Assembly: GCA_035650275.1 (NCBI GenBank)
Contig: DASRHY010000004.1
Span: 11,601 to 75,600, forward strand
Direction: 5' to 3'
DNA length: 64,000 nt
Origin: DASRHY01 sp035650275
GTDB lineage: Bacteria > Actinomycetota > Actinomycetes > Propionibacteriales > Kribbellaceae
Every line of letters starts with the position of its first letter. The stretch's first letter is position 1. Below the pieces are notes generated by a model. That model worked only from the letters and a program-made list of their open reading frames with translations. It was not told where the DNA came from and made no database searches. Shown piece after piece: positions 23,375 to 32,510 of the stretch. The translations under genes were made by a program, and so were the position numbers.

Positions 23375-25822
23375 ATGGCACGCCGTACCCGCACGACCGA
23401 ACCAGAGGACTTCGAGGAGCGGATCCTCGACGTCGACGTCTCCGACGAGATGCGCTCCAGCTTCCTGGAGTACGCGTACTCGGTGATCTACTCCCGGGCG
23501 CTGCCGGACGCCCGGGACGGGCTGAAACCCGTGCAACGCCGGATCCTGTACTCGATGGCCGAGATGGGGATCCGCCCGGACCGCGGCCATGTGAAGAGCT
23601 CCCGGGTCGTCGGTGACGTGATGGGTAAGTTCCATCCGCACGGCGACGGCGCGATCTACGACGCCCTGGTCCGGATGGCGCAGCCCTGGTCGATGCGCGT
23701 CCCCCTCGTCGACGGCCACGGCAACTATGGAAGTCCAGACGATGGCCCGGCGGCGATGCGCTACACCGAGTGCCGGATGGCGCCGGCGGCGGTCGCCATG
23801 ACCGAGGGGCTCAACGAGGACGTCGTCGACTTCAAGCCGAACTACGACGGCCGCGAGGAGGAGCCGTCGGTGATGCCGGCGGCGCTGCCCAACCTGCTGG
23901 TGAACGGCGCGGCCGGGATCGCGGTCGGCATGGCGACCAACATGGCGCCGCACAACCTGGTCGAGGTGGTGCAGGCGCTGAAGCACCTGATCAGGCACCC
24001 GAACGCCGACCTGGACGACCTGATGCGGTTCATCCCCGGTCCGGACCTGCCGACCGGCGGCAAGATCGTCGGGCTGGACGGGATCCGGGACGCGTACGAG
24101 ACCGGCCGTGGCAGCTTCAAGATGCGCGCCACCGCCCGGATCGAGAACGTCACCCCGCGCCGCAAGGGCATCGTGATCACCGAGCTCCCGTACCTGGTCG
24201 GGCCGGAGAAGGTGATCGAGAAGATCAAGGTCGCGGTGCAGGCGAAGAAGCTGCAGGGCATCTCCGACGTCAAGGACCTCACCGACCGCACGCACGGCAC
24301 CCGGCTGGTGGTCGAGGTCAAGAACGGCTTCCACCCCGAGGCGCTGCTGGAGCAGCTGTACAAGCTGACCCCGCTGGAGGACTCGTTCTCGATCAACGCG
24401 GTCGCGCTGGTGGACGGGCAGCCGCGCACGCTGGGGCTGCGCGACCTGCTCGACGTGTACCTCGGGCACCGGTACGACGTGGTCCGGCGGCGGTCGACGT
24501 ACCGGCGGCAGAAGGCGATGGACCGGCTGCACATCGTCGAGGGCCTGCTGATCGCGATCCTGGACATCGACGAGGTGATCCAGATCGTCCGGTCCAGCGA
24601 CGACGCCGCACAGGCCAAGGTCCGGCTGATGCAGGTGTTCGACCTGTCCGACGTGCAGGCGACCTACATCCTGGACATGGCGCTACGCCGGCTGACCAAG
24701 TACTCGAAGATCGAGCTGGAGACCGAGAAGGGCGAGCTGGAGCGCGAGATCGAGCGGCTCACCGCGATCCTGGACGACGAGGCGCTGCTGAAGAAGGTCG
24801 TCGCGGACGAGCTCGGCGAGATCGCCAAGACGTACGGCACCCCGCGCCGTACCGTGCTGCTGGAGTCGTCCGGCGCGACGAAGACCGCGGCGGTGCCGCT
24901 CGAGGTCAGCGACGACCCGTGCTTCGTGCTGCTCAGCGCGACCGGGTTGCTGGCCCGTACCAACGGCGTGGAGCGGTTCGGGTCCGGCGAGCACCGGGCC
25001 AAGCACGACGCGATCGTGTCCGCGGTCCGGACCACGGCACGCGGGCAGTTCGGGCTGGTCACCAGTACCGGGCGGCTGATCCGGCTGGAGGCACTCGACC
25101 TGCCGGCGGTGCCGACCACCGCGAACGCGCCGAACCTGCAGGGCGGGGCGCCGCTGGCCGAGTTCGTCTCGCTGGATACCGGCGAGCGGGCGCTGGCGCT
25201 CAGCACGCTGGAGGCGGACTCGGTCGGGCTCGCGCTCGGTACTGCGCAGGGCGTGGTCAAGCGGGTCGTGCCGGACCACCTGAGCAACCGGGACGCGTGG
25301 GAGGTGATCCGGCTCGCCGACGGCGACGAGGTGGTCGGTGCGGTCGAGCTCACCACCGGCGACGAGGAGCTGTGCTTCATCTCCACCGAGGCGCAGCTGC
25401 TGCACTTCACCGCCTCCGCGGTGCGCCCGCAGGGCCGGTCCGGCGGCGGCATGGCCGGGATCAAGCTCGGCTCGGGTGCGAAGGTGACCTTCTTCGGCGC
25501 GCTGGATCTGGGCCGCGACAACGTGGTGGTCACGGTGTCCGGGTCGTCGTCCGCACTGCCCGGCACCGAGTCGGGCGCGGTCAAGGTGACCCCGTTCGCC
25601 GAGTACCCGGGCAAGGGCCGGGCCACCGGCGGCGTGCGCTGCCACCGGTTCCTGAAGGGTGAGGACACTCTGGTGCTCGGCTTCGCCGGAGCCGCGCCGG
25701 TGCATGCCAGCGCGGCCAGCGGCGCTCCCGTGGACCTGCCCGTGGCGGACGGCCGCCGGGACGGGTCCGGTACGCCGGCGGCGCAGCCGATCGCGGCCTG
25801 CGCCGCGGGCCTGGCAGGCTGA
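23375..25822 (+). CDS. parC: DNA topoisomerase IV subunit A (ParC / GyrA-like)
   Basis: An 815-aa type IIA topoisomerase A subunit that cuts and rejoins DNA to decatenate daughter chromosomes. The catalytic tyrosine is Tyr130 in PAAMRYTECRM. The winged-helix region has KPVQRRILYSM and the quinolone-region motif HPHGDGAIYDALV, with Gly92 where E. coli GyrA has Ser83. A coiled coil lies around residues 440-480, and a C-terminal beta-pinwheel without a clear GyrA box supports ParC rather than GyrA. The partner ParE is encoded at 51785-53881 on the other strand. A GAGGAG sits 14 nt before the ATG. Confidence 0.9.
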   Translation: MARRTRTTEPEDFEERILDVDVSDEMRSSFLEYAYSVIYSRALPDARDGLKPVQRRILYSMAEMGIRPDRGHVKSSRVVGDVMGKFHPHGDGAIYDALVRMAQPWSMRVPLVDGHGNYGSPDDGPAAMRYTECRMAPAAVAMTEGLNEDVVDFKPNYDGREEEPSVMPAALPNLLVNGAAGIAVGMATNMAPHNLVEVVQALKHLIRHPNADLDDLMRFIPGPDLPTGGKIVGLDGIRDAYETGRGSFKMRATARIENVTPRRKGIVITELPYLVGPEKVIEKIKVAVQAKKLQGISDVKDLTDRTHGTRLVVEVKNGFHPEALLEQLYKLTPLEDSFSINAVALVDGQPRTLGLRDLLDVYLGHRYDVVRRRSTYRRQKAMDRLHIVEGLLIAILDIDEVIQIVRSSDDAAQAKVRLMQVFDLSDVQATYILDMALRRLTKYSKIELETEKGELEREIERLTAILDDEALLKKVVADELGEIAKTYGTPRRTVLLESSGATKTAAVPLEVSDDPCFVLLSATGLLARTNGVERFGSGEHRAKHDAIVSAVRTTARGQFGLVTSTGRLIRLEALDLPAVPTTANAPNLQGGAPLAEFVSLDTGERALALSTLEADSVGLALGTAQGVVKRVVPDHLSNRDAWEVIRLADGDEVVGAVELTTGDEELCFISTEAQLLHFTASAVRPQGRSGGGMAGIKLGSGAKVTFFGALDLGRDNVVVTVSGSSSALPGTESGAVKVTPFAEYPGKGRATGGVRCHRFLKGEDTLVLGFAGAAPVHASAASGAPVDLPVADGRRDGSGTPAAQPIAACAAGLAG

Positions 25823-25826
25823 CCTC

Positions 25827-26534
25827 ATGAGAAGACTGGTCGCGGTCGCCGCCATCGCGCTGGTCGCGATGACGGGCTGCAACGACGACGAAGGCACGAA
25901 CCCGCCCGGCGAGTCGGGCGACGACCCCGTGGCCCTGCTGACCGAGGCCAAGAAGACGCTCGACGAGGCGGCCAGCGTGCACGTCGTGCTCACCGGCCGC
26001 GACATTCCGGACGGCGCCCAGGCGTTGTCCAAGGGCGACGGCGTCGCGACCCACGCGCCCGCGTTCCAGGGCAAGCTGTCCGTGGTCAGCGGCGGCAGCC
26101 CGATCGAGGCCGACGTGGTCGCGGTCGACGGCAAGGTGTACGTGAAGCTGTCGTTCTCCCCGTCGTTCATCGAGTTCACGCCGCAGCAGCTGAACGACCT
26201 GGGTGCACCCGACCCGGCCGTCCTGCTCGACCCGGCGAAGGGCATCACCTCGATCCTGCCGGCGCTGGAGAACCCGACGATCAAGGGTGAGTCCCGGCAG
26301 GGCGCCGCGGTGCTCACCGAGATCACCGGCACGATCCCGGGCTCGGCGCTGGCCGGGATCTTCCCGAAGGTGCCGGCCGGGCAGGAGTTCCAGGGCAGCT
26401 TCAAGATCGACAAGGAGAGCAAGCAGCTCGTGTCGGCGACCGTGACCGGCCCGTTCTACCCCGGCGGGACCACCAGCTACGACATCATGCTCGACAAGTA
26501 CGGCGAGCAGGTCCAGATCACCAAGCCCACGTGA
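25827..26534 (+). CDS. LprG/LppX-family lipoprotein
   Basis: A 235-aa secreted lipoprotein. The signal peptide MRRLVAVAAIALVAMTGC ends in a lipobox, with Cys18 the lipidated residue. The mature part matches the LppX_LprAFG fold: TEAKKTLDEAASVHVVLTG, VDGKVYVKLSFSPSF and FKIDKESKQLVSATVTGPFY. Mycobacterial LprG binds triacylated lipids in a hydrophobic cavity and works with the MFS exporter Rv1410 (P55). The gene directly downstream (4-bp gap) is a P55-type MFS, so this is the same two-gene unit. It follows parC by 4 bp. Confidence 0.9.
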   Translation: MRRLVAVAAIALVAMTGCNDDEGTNPPGESGDDPVALLTEAKKTLDEAASVHVVLTGRDIPDGAQALSKGDGVATHAPAFQGKLSVVSGGSPIEADVVAVDGKVYVKLSFSPSFIEFTPQQLNDLGAPDPAVLLDPAKGITSILPALENPTIKGESRQGAAVLTEITGTIPGSALAGIFPKVPAGQEFQGSFKIDKESKQLVSATVTGPFYPGGTTSYDIMLDKYGEQVQITKPT

Positions 26535-26538
26535 CCTT

Positions 26539-28239
26539 GTGAGCGCGCGCGGGAAGCTGGCGCTGGCCGCGGTGGCGGTGGCGTTCGCGGCGGCGGACAC
26601 GTATGTCGTGGTGCTGGCGCTGCCGGACATGATGACGGGAGTCGGGCTGGCTGCGGACGAGTTGCAGCGGGCGGCGCCGATCGTGTCCGGCTTCCTGCTC
26701 GGCTACATCGCGGTGCTGCCGCTGATCGGCCGGATCGCCGACGTGGTCGGCCGAACGCCCGTGCTCGTCGGTGCGCTACTGCTGTTCGCGGTCGGCTCAC
26801 TCATCACCGCCGCGGCGTACGACCTCCCGCTGGTCGTCATCGGGCGGTTCCTGCAGGGCGTCGGCGGTGGCGGGCTGGTGCCGGCCACGCTGGCGCTGGT
26901 CGCGGACCTGTGGCCGGCCGAGCGACGCGGGCTGCCACTCGGTGTGGTCGGCGCGGTCCAAGAGCTCGGCGCCGTGCTCGGACCGCTGTTCGGCGCCGCG
27001 GTGCTGGCCGTTGCGGACTGGCGCTGGATCTTCTGGATCAACCTCGCGGTGGCACTCGTACTCGCCGTCCTGCTGCACGGCCGGCAGCGGCCACGAAGAC
27101 CGCTCGCGGTCGTCGCCGGTGTGCTCGCGTGCATCTCGCTGGCGCTCACCCTGTTGGCGCCGGAGCAGCTCGCGACCGACGTGACGCTCGGGATGCCGTT
27201 CGTGCCGTTCACAGGCGAGTCCCGGCTGGCCACGCCGATCGGGGTCGTGACGCTGGCGCTGTTCGCCGTGTGGGCGCTGCTGTCGGTGCGCGGCGCCGGC
27301 CTGGGTACGACGTTGCGCGCGGTAGACCTGGTCGGTGCCGTCCTGCTCGCGCTGGCGCTGGCCGGGATCGTGCTCGCGTTCGCCACCGCGGACCCGGAGC
27401 AGGAGGTGATGTCGCCGGCCGGGCCGTGGCTGCTGGCCGGTGCGGCGGTGTTCGCGGTCGCGTTCTGGTTCTGGCAGCGGCGGACAGCGCGGGCGATCGT
27501 GCCGGTCGGGCTGCTCGGTCCGCGGGCCGCCTGGGGTGCGCTCGCCGTCAGCGTGCTGGTCGGCGCGGCGCTGATCGCGGCGCTGGTCGACGTGCCGGTG
27601 TTCGCGCGGACCACGATCCACGGCGGCGACCAGCTCGGGGCCGCCCTGGTACTGCTGCGGTTCCTGGTCGCGCTGCCGGCCGGAGCGGTCGTCGGCGGCT
27701 GGCTCACCCGCCGGTACGGGCTCGGCGCGATCACGGCCACCGGGCTGGCGCTGGCCGGCGCCATGTTCGTGCTGATGACCGGCTGGGAGCGCGAGTCGCT
27801 GCGGCACCTGGGCGCGACCCTCGTACTGCTGGCCTGCGGGTTCGGGTTCGGCCTGGCGATCTCGCCGGTCAACTCGGCGATCCTGGCGGCGACGCCGGAC
27901 GACAGCCACGGTCTGGCCAGCGCACTCGTGGTCGTCGCGCGGATGGTCGGGATGCTGGTCGGCGTGTCGGCACTGACCGCGATCGGGCTGCGCCGGTACT
28001 TCGCGGTCGCCGACGACGTGCCGAGCCCGAACCAGCTGTGCCCCGACTCCCCCGGTACCTGCCGCCCGTACGTCGAGGCCTTGCGCGACGCCGCGATCGC
28101 ACAGGTGCACGCGATCTTCGCCGGTGCCGCGGTGTGCGCCTTCGCCGCGGCCGTCCTCGCGCTGGTCGTGCTCGGCCGGCGCTCCGCTCCCGCCCAGCAG
28201 GCCGCGCTCAGCGACGCGCCAGAAGGTCTCGGACGATGA
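26539..28239 (+). CDS. MFS exporter of the Rv1410/P55 type
   Basis: A 566-aa, roughly 14-helix transporter. It matches mycobacterial P55 in several places: ADTYVVVLALPDMM in helix 1, FLLGYIAVLPLIGRIADVVG (motif A), ATLALVADLWP, GAVQELGAVLGPLFGA and WRWIFWINLAVALVL. P55 with LprG exports triacylglycerol-type lipids and confers drug resistance in mycobacteria; the same partnership is implied by the 4-bp spacing to the lipoprotein gene. GTG start at 26539. The last 32 bp overlap the end of the convergent FAD oxidoreductase gene. Confidence 0.88.
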   Translation: MSARGKLALAAVAVAFAAADTYVVVLALPDMMTGVGLAADELQRAAPIVSGFLLGYIAVLPLIGRIADVVGRTPVLVGALLLFAVGSLITAAAYDLPLVVIGRFLQGVGGGGLVPATLALVADLWPAERRGLPLGVVGAVQELGAVLGPLFGAAVLAVADWRWIFWINLAVALVLAVLLHGRQRPRRPLAVVAGVLACISLALTLLAPEQLATDVTLGMPFVPFTGESRLATPIGVVTLALFAVWALLSVRGAGLGTTLRAVDLVGAVLLALALAGIVLAFATADPEQEVMSPAGPWLLAGAAVFAVAFWFWQRRTARAIVPVGLLGPRAAWGALAVSVLVGAALIAALVDVPVFARTTIHGGDQLGAALVLLRFLVALPAGAVVGGWLTRRYGLGAITATGLALAGAMFVLMTGWERESLRHLGATLVLLACGFGFGLAISPVNSAILAATPDDSHGLASALVVVARMVGMLVGVSALTAIGLRRYFAVADDVPSPNQLCPDSPGTCRPYVEALRDAAIAQVHAIFAGAAVCAFAAAVLALVVLGRRSAPAQQAALSDAPEGLGR

Positions 28240-29338
28240 GTGTCGCGGCGGCCGGCGCGGCCTTGACGAAGCCGAAGAACGGCCCGAAGTCGCGGGTGGC
28301 GCAGAAACCGGTCAGGTAGAAGCCCGGCACGCTGGTCCCGAACCCGTTGTCGAGCACCGGGAACCCGTCCTCGGCCGCCACCGTGCCGGACAGGCCGCGC
28401 AGGTGCGGAACCCGGCCCAGGTCCGCCCGGTACCCGGACGCGAAGACGACATGGTCCACCTCCAGCGCCTCCCCGCTGGACAGCCGGACCTGTACCGCGG
28501 TGTCCGCGGCGGCCTGCACCACCTCGGCACCGGGGCGCCGATGCACGATGCCGCTCGGCAGGCGTGGCGTGAGCCAGTACTCCAGCGTCAGCCGGCCCAC
28601 CTCCCAGAACCGCCGGGCGATCGCGTCCTGCTCGGCCCGTGACAGCGACCGCCACCAGCCCGCGGTCCGCAGCGTGCTCTCCACGTGCGCGTCGACGAAG
28701 CTCCAGCTGACCCGCTCGAACGCCGGCACGTCGTGGCGATGGACCATATCGATCCGCTCGGCGCCGTGGTCGGCAAGCAGCGCGGCCCACTCGTACGCGC
28801 TCTGCCGGCCACCGACGATCAGCACCCGGGCACCGGCCAGGTCGTCGAACCGCACCAGGTCGCAGGTGTGCGTAGCGCGGTCCGGCGGCACCGAGTCCGC
28901 CCAGGCCGGAAAGTGGGTGAAGTGCGCGATACCCGGCGCGGCGACCACAGCCTCGGCATCGATCCGCTCGCCGGACGACAGCGTGGCCGTGAAGTGCCCG
29001 TTGCTGCGCACCACGTCGTCGACCAGGTCGTCCAGCGGCTCGATGCCCTTCGCCTGCCGGAACCACTCGGCGTAGTCCAGGAACACCCCGATCGGGATCG
29101 GGTCGACGTCCCGCGGGTCGATCCCCCGCTCCTCCAGGTACGCCTGCTGGGTATGCACGCCGGCCGCGTCCAGGTGCCACTCCGGGCCCGAGCGCAGGTA
29201 CATCCCCTCCGGCATGTGGTCGCGCCAGAAGCCCATCGACCGGCCGGTCACCACGGTGTCGATGCCCTGCTCGCGCGCGTGGGCGGCTGCGGACAGCCCG
29301 TACGGCCCGGCCCCGATCACCAGCAGCGACGTGTGCAT
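28208..29338 (-). CDS. FAD-dependent NAD(P)-binding oxidoreductase (flavin monooxygenase-like)
   Basis: A 376-aa flavoprotein with an N-terminal FAD site, SLLVIGAGPYGLSAAAHARE, and a second dinucleotide-binding fold, VLIVGGRQSAYEWAALL. A C-terminal FASGYRADL motif resembles the ATG-like signature of class B flavin monooxygenases and N-hydroxylases. No substrate can be assigned; the lack of a full FxGxxxHxxxW motif argues against classical FMOs. Start ATG 29338, with GGGGGAGG just upstream; longer upstream extensions of the frame are rejected. Convergent overlap with the P55-type gene. Confidence 0.83.
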   Translation of the reverse strand: MHTSLLVIGAGPYGLSAAAHAREQGIDTVVTGRSMGFWRDHMPEGMYLRSGPEWHLDAAGVHTQQAYLEERGIDPRDVDPIPIGVFLDYAEWFRQAKGIEPLDDLVDDVVRSNGHFTATLSSGERIDAEAVVAAPGIAHFTHFPAWADSVPPDRATHTCDLVRFDDLAGARVLIVGGRQSAYEWAALLADHGAERIDMVHRHDVPAFERVSWSFVDAHVESTLRTAGWWRSLSRAEQDAIARRFWEVGRLTLEYWLTPRLPSGIVHRRPGAEVVQAAADTAVQVRLSSGEALEVDHVVFASGYRADLGRVPHLRGLSGTVAAEDGFPVLDNGFGTSVPGFYLTGFCATRDFGPFFGFVKAAPAAATLIVRDLLARR

Positions 29339-29412
29339 GCACCCTCCCCCAATGCCGAGCGTAGATCTGGACACCGCGTGGGTCGAGGGCGGGCACCGCG
29401 TACGGTGACGTC

Positions 29413-30351
29413 GTGGCCGCACCTGACAAGCTCTGTTCGACCTGGTGCCGCGAGCTGCACGAGCCGCTGGCCGGGACGGCAGTCGTCGCGGCCGGCTGGC
29501 TGGTGGTCGAGCAGCCCGGGCCGTGGGGGGCGAAGGCGCCGACACAGAGTCACCTGGATCCCGCGTTCGGTGAGCGGATCGACAAGGCGGCCAAGGAGGC
29601 CGGCGTCCGGTTCGGCCTGATCCGCTCCCCCGGACGGCACGCCGACGCGCCACCCGGGCTGCCCAGCCGGCAGGTGTACGCCGCGTGCACGGTGCCGGGC
29701 CGGACCTGGCTGCTCGCCGGCCGGATCGACGAGCCCGAGGACCTGGACCGGCTCGACCTGGACGCACTCGCGACCGGCGACCGGGACGCGGTGGTCGCGT
29801 CGCTGCCGACACTCGCCCCGCTCGACCGGCCGGTGCTGCTGGTCTGCACCAACGGCAAGCGGGACGAGTGCTGCGCCCTGCTCGGCCGGCCGATCGCCCA
29901 GGCGCTGCGCGAGACCGCACCCGGCCGGGTCTGGGAGTCGAACCACCTCGGCGGGCACCGGTTCGCGCCGACCACGACGCTGCTGCCGCACGGCAGCATG
30001 CACGGCCATCTCGACGCCGTGACCGCGGCCCGGATCCTGGCCGCCGCCGACGAGGGCCGCACCGTGCTGACGGGGCTGCGCGGCCGGTCCACCTGGCCCA
30101 AGTCCGGCCAGGTCGCCGAGATCGCGGTCCGGTCGGCCACCGGCGAAGACAGGCTGGACGCCCTGGTCGTCACGGGTCAGGAAGGCGACGCCGTCACCGT
30201 GGCCCACCACGACGGCCGGAGCTGGACGGTCACCGTGACCAGCTCCGTGGCGGATCCGCCACGACCGGACTCCTGCGGCAAGGCGCCGTACGACATGACC
30301 GTCCTCACAGCGTCCGAGGTGGTCCAGACAGGAGAATCGATGCATGTCTGA
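29413..30351 (+). CDS. Sucrase/ferredoxin-like protein (thioredoxin-fold 2Fe-2S, Apd1-like)
   Basis: A 312-aa protein of the Suc_Fer-like family. The central domain has VCTNGKRDECCALLGRP and WESNHLGGHRFAPT. The C-x8-C and H-x3-H spacings match the two-Cys, two-His [2Fe-2S] ligation described for yeast Apd1 and Aim32. The C-terminal 90 residues form a separate small domain with a possible second metal site near DSCGKAPYD. It probably has an electron-transfer or redox-sensing role in the cytosol. The GTG start at 29413 follows TACGGT (29401-29406) by 6 nt, a leaderless-type promoter arrangement. The stop overlaps the carbonic anhydrase start by 8 bp. Confidence 0.82.
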   Translation: MAAPDKLCSTWCRELHEPLAGTAVVAAGWLVVEQPGPWGAKAPTQSHLDPAFGERIDKAAKEAGVRFGLIRSPGRHADAPPGLPSRQVYAACTVPGRTWLLAGRIDEPEDLDRLDLDALATGDRDAVVASLPTLAPLDRPVLLVCTNGKRDECCALLGRPIAQALRETAPGRVWESNHLGGHRFAPTTTLLPHGSMHGHLDAVTAARILAAADEGRTVLTGLRGRSTWPKSGQVAEIAVRSATGEDRLDALVVTGQEGDAVTVAHHDGRSWTVTVTSSVADPPRPDSCGKAPYDMTVLTASEVVQTGESMHV

Positions 30352-30877
30352 TCCCGGGAAGCCGCAGGGCGACGCCAACCTCGACGACAGCTTCGACGAC
30401 CTGCTGGCCGCGAACGCGGAGTTCGCCGCGGACTTCCAGTACGGCGGGTTCGACGGCATCGCGCACGCCGGCGTCGGGATCGTCACCTGTATGGACTCGC
30501 GGATCGCGCCGCTCGGCATCATCGGCCTCAAGCCGGGCGACGCGAAGGTGCTGCGCAGCGCCGGCGGTCGGGTCACCGAGCAGACCATGAGCGGGCTGGT
30601 GCTCGGCGTCCAGCTGCTCGGCGTACGGCGGATCCTGATCGTCCCGCATACCCGCTGCGCGATGGCGGCGATGACCGAGGACGAGCTGCGCGCCCAGGTC
30701 GAGCGAGCGGCCGGGAAGCAGGCCGGCTACCTCCCGCTCGCCGTCATCCCCGACCAGCTCGAGGCGCTGCGCCGCGACGTCGCGGCGGTCCGCGAGCACC
30801 CACTGATCGGACCCGGCGTCGCGGTCGGCGGCTTCCTGTACGACGTCGACACCGGCCGGCTCGAACAGCTGGCCTAG
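30344..30877 (+). CDS. Beta-carbonic anhydrase
   Basis: A 177-aa zinc enzyme interconverting CO2 and bicarbonate. Zinc ligands are Cys in VTCMDSR and His plus Cys in VPHTRCAM, with the Asp-Arg dyad in CMDSR. The short length fits the type III/clade of small actinobacterial beta-CAs (Rv1284-like). The start overlaps the previous gene by 8 bp, indicating translational coupling with the Fe-S protein. Confidence 0.92.
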   Translation: MSDPGKPQGDANLDDSFDDLLAANAEFAADFQYGGFDGIAHAGVGIVTCMDSRIAPLGIIGLKPGDAKVLRSAGGRVTEQTMSGLVLGVQLLGVRRILIVPHTRCAMAAMTEDELRAQVERAAGKQAGYLPLAVIPDQLEALRRDVAAVREHPLIGPGVAVGGFLYDVDTGRLEQLA

Positions 30878-31028
30878 CTAGGGCCTGTTTCATAAGTCGT
30901 TGAAGCCACTCCCTCACCTCGACCTGTGACCGCGTAGGTCATCGACGCAGCTCAGCACCGGTCATTCGACAGACGCCAGCACTCCCGTGCAGGTCGTAGT
31001 GTCCCTGAGAGCGACGAAAGGAAACATC

Positions 31029-31634
31029 ATGGGCAAGGCAATCATGGGTTGCGCGGCGGTGTCGGCCGACGGCTACATCGCTTACGGCGATGGCCAGATC
31101 GGGTCCTTGTTCGACTGGATGTCGGGTGGCGATGTCGAATGGAAATGGTCCGAATCCGACGAGCACGCCATGCGCAGCACGCAGGCGTCCAAGGAGTTCA
31201 TGCAATCCGTCTACACCGATATCGGCGCGGTCATCATGGGGCGGAACTTGTTCGATCAGACGAACGGCTGGAATGGCGTACCGGCAGCGGGCGATCACGT
31301 CTTCGTCGTTACACATGAGGTGCCGACGGATTGGGAGTATGCGGACACCGCACCGTTCACGTTCGTCACCGACGGAGTCGAATCCGCGATCAAGCAGGCA
31401 CGCGAGTTCTGCGGCGACCGGATCGTCGACGTCGCGGCTGGTCAGATCGGCGGGCAGGCACTGCGGCTCGGCCTGATCGACCAGATCGTGATGAACGTCG
31501 TGCCCATCGTCTTCGGTGGCGGTAGGCCGTTCTTCGGCGCCATGGAACCCGGCGACAACGTCACGCTCGGCAACCCGTCCCGCGTGGCCCAAGGCAACCG
31601 TGTCACACACCTGCTCTACGACGTCGAACACTGA
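31029..31634 (+). CDS. RibD C-terminal/dihydrofolate reductase-like protein
   Basis: A 201-aa protein of the RibD_C (DHFR-fold) family: CAAVSADGYIAYGDG at the start, AVIMGRNLFDQTNGW for nucleotide binding, VDVAAGQIGGQALRLGLID, and the C-terminal NVVPIVFGGGRPFF. Family members bind NADPH; the reaction here is unknown. It has a good GAAAGGAAA ribosome site before ATG 31029. GC content and codon use are slightly less extreme than in neighbours, so the 31-32.8 kb block may be acquired. It is followed 43 bp later by a VOC gene. Confidence 0.88.
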   Translation: MGKAIMGCAAVSADGYIAYGDGQIGSLFDWMSGGDVEWKWSESDEHAMRSTQASKEFMQSVYTDIGAVIMGRNLFDQTNGWNGVPAAGDHVFVVTHEVPTDWEYADTAPFTFVTDGVESAIKQAREFCGDRIVDVAAGQIGGQALRLGLIDQIVMNVVPIVFGGGRPFFGAMEPGDNVTLGNPSRVAQGNRVTHLLYDVEH

Positions 31635-31677
31635 TCATGGACACAACGAACCTGCAGGACGTCGCACCGTCAGGGAG

Positions 31678-32100
31678 ATGACCGTGCGCACCTTGCTCGT
31701 CGGACTCCGCGTCACCGACCCGGATCGCTCTCGCGCGTTCTACCAGGCACTCGGCTACACCGTCGTCGGAACCGTTCCCGGCACCCCGTTCGGCACCCTG
31801 ACCATGCTCCAGCTGCCGGACGACCCGTTCGTCACCGTCGAGCTCGCGCACGACCCCGCCCGGCCGGTCACCGGGACCGGCGGCCTCAACCACCTCGCCA
31901 TCAAGACGGACGACCTGCACGCCACCATCGCCACCCTGGCCGCCCACGGCATCCAGGCCGATCCGGCGCGGCCGACCGCCGGTCCCGATGAGCCGCTGGT
32001 CAGCATGGTGCGCGACCCCGACGGCTACCTGATCGAGCTCGTCCAATGGCCGGAAGGACACGCCGACGGAATCACCGCCGACGACTTCAAGAGCCGGTGA
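31678..32100 (+). CDS. VOC (glyoxalase/bleomycin-resistance) family protein
   Basis: A 140-aa protein with two beta-alpha-beta-beta-beta modules of the vicinal-oxygen-chelate fold: LLVGLRVTDPDRSRAFYQAL and GGLNHLAIKTDDLHATIATL, ending in VRDPDGYLIELVQWPE. Metal ligands would be His in NHLAIK and Glu in LIELVQ, as in glyoxalase I. The family includes lactoylglutathione lyases, dioxygenases and resistance proteins; the specific activity is not determinable. ATG 31678, with GGGAG immediately upstream. Confidence 0.88.
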   Translation: MTVRTLLVGLRVTDPDRSRAFYQALGYTVVGTVPGTPFGTLTMLQLPDDPFVTVELAHDPARPVTGTGGLNHLAIKTDDLHATIATLAAHGIQADPARPTAGPDEPLVSMVRDPDGYLIELVQWPEGHADGITADDFKSR

Positions 32101-32117
32101 CCACACTCATCACGCAC

Positions 32118-32510
32118 CTAGGCGAGGCCGGGCGCGGCCGTCGGCAGCCCGACCTCGTGCGCGACCTCGAGCATCCGCTTGTCGTAGCTGACCAGGCTGT
32201 CCAGAGCCTCACCGAGCACCTGCGCGCTGGCGATGTGGATCGCGTCCAGGGTGCGCACTCGGCCGTGCAGGATCGCGGCCGCGTCGCGAACCTCGTCGGT
32301 GAGGACGACCTCGGAGTAGTCGCGGACCAGGTCCTGCATCAGGGTCGGGAAGGCGCCGAAACGGTCGAGCGTCCGGACCGTCTCCACCAGCCCGACGGTG
32401 CTGGTGGCCATCGGCATCGGCGGCTTGGCGGCCAGGTAGGCGTACAGCTCGTCAGCGTACGGACGACCGGACACCATCGTGACGATGGCCGAGGCGTCGA
32501 GGTAGATCAA
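32118..32510 (-). CDS. vapC: PIN-domain ribonuclease toxin (VapC family)
   Basis: A 130-aa toxin. Acidic active-site residues are Asp5 in MIYLDASAIV, Glu in STVGLVETVR, Asp in VRTLDAIHIASA and Asp in SYDKRM, the standard PIN quartet for Mg-dependent RNA cleavage. The start codon is TTG (32510-32508), overlapping the antitoxin stop as TTGA, so the toxin depends on antitoxin translation. Target RNA unknown. Confidence 0.88.
   Translation of the reverse strand: MIYLDASAIVTMVSGRPYADELYAYLAAKPPMPMATSTVGLVETVRTLDRFGAFPTLMQDLVRDYSEVVLTDEVRDAAAILHGRVRTLDAIHIASAQVLGEALDSLVSYDKRMLEVAHEVGLPTAAPGLA

Noticed and set aside
24683..26422. 579-aa frame antisense to parC and lprG
   Set aside because: Low-complexity Ser/Thr/Arg composition and overlap with two confidently assigned genes.
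26703..29429. 908-aa antisense frame over the P55-type MFS
   Set aside because: Stop-free only because of high GC; the product is arginine/serine-rich, and the two real genes beneath have clear family motifs.
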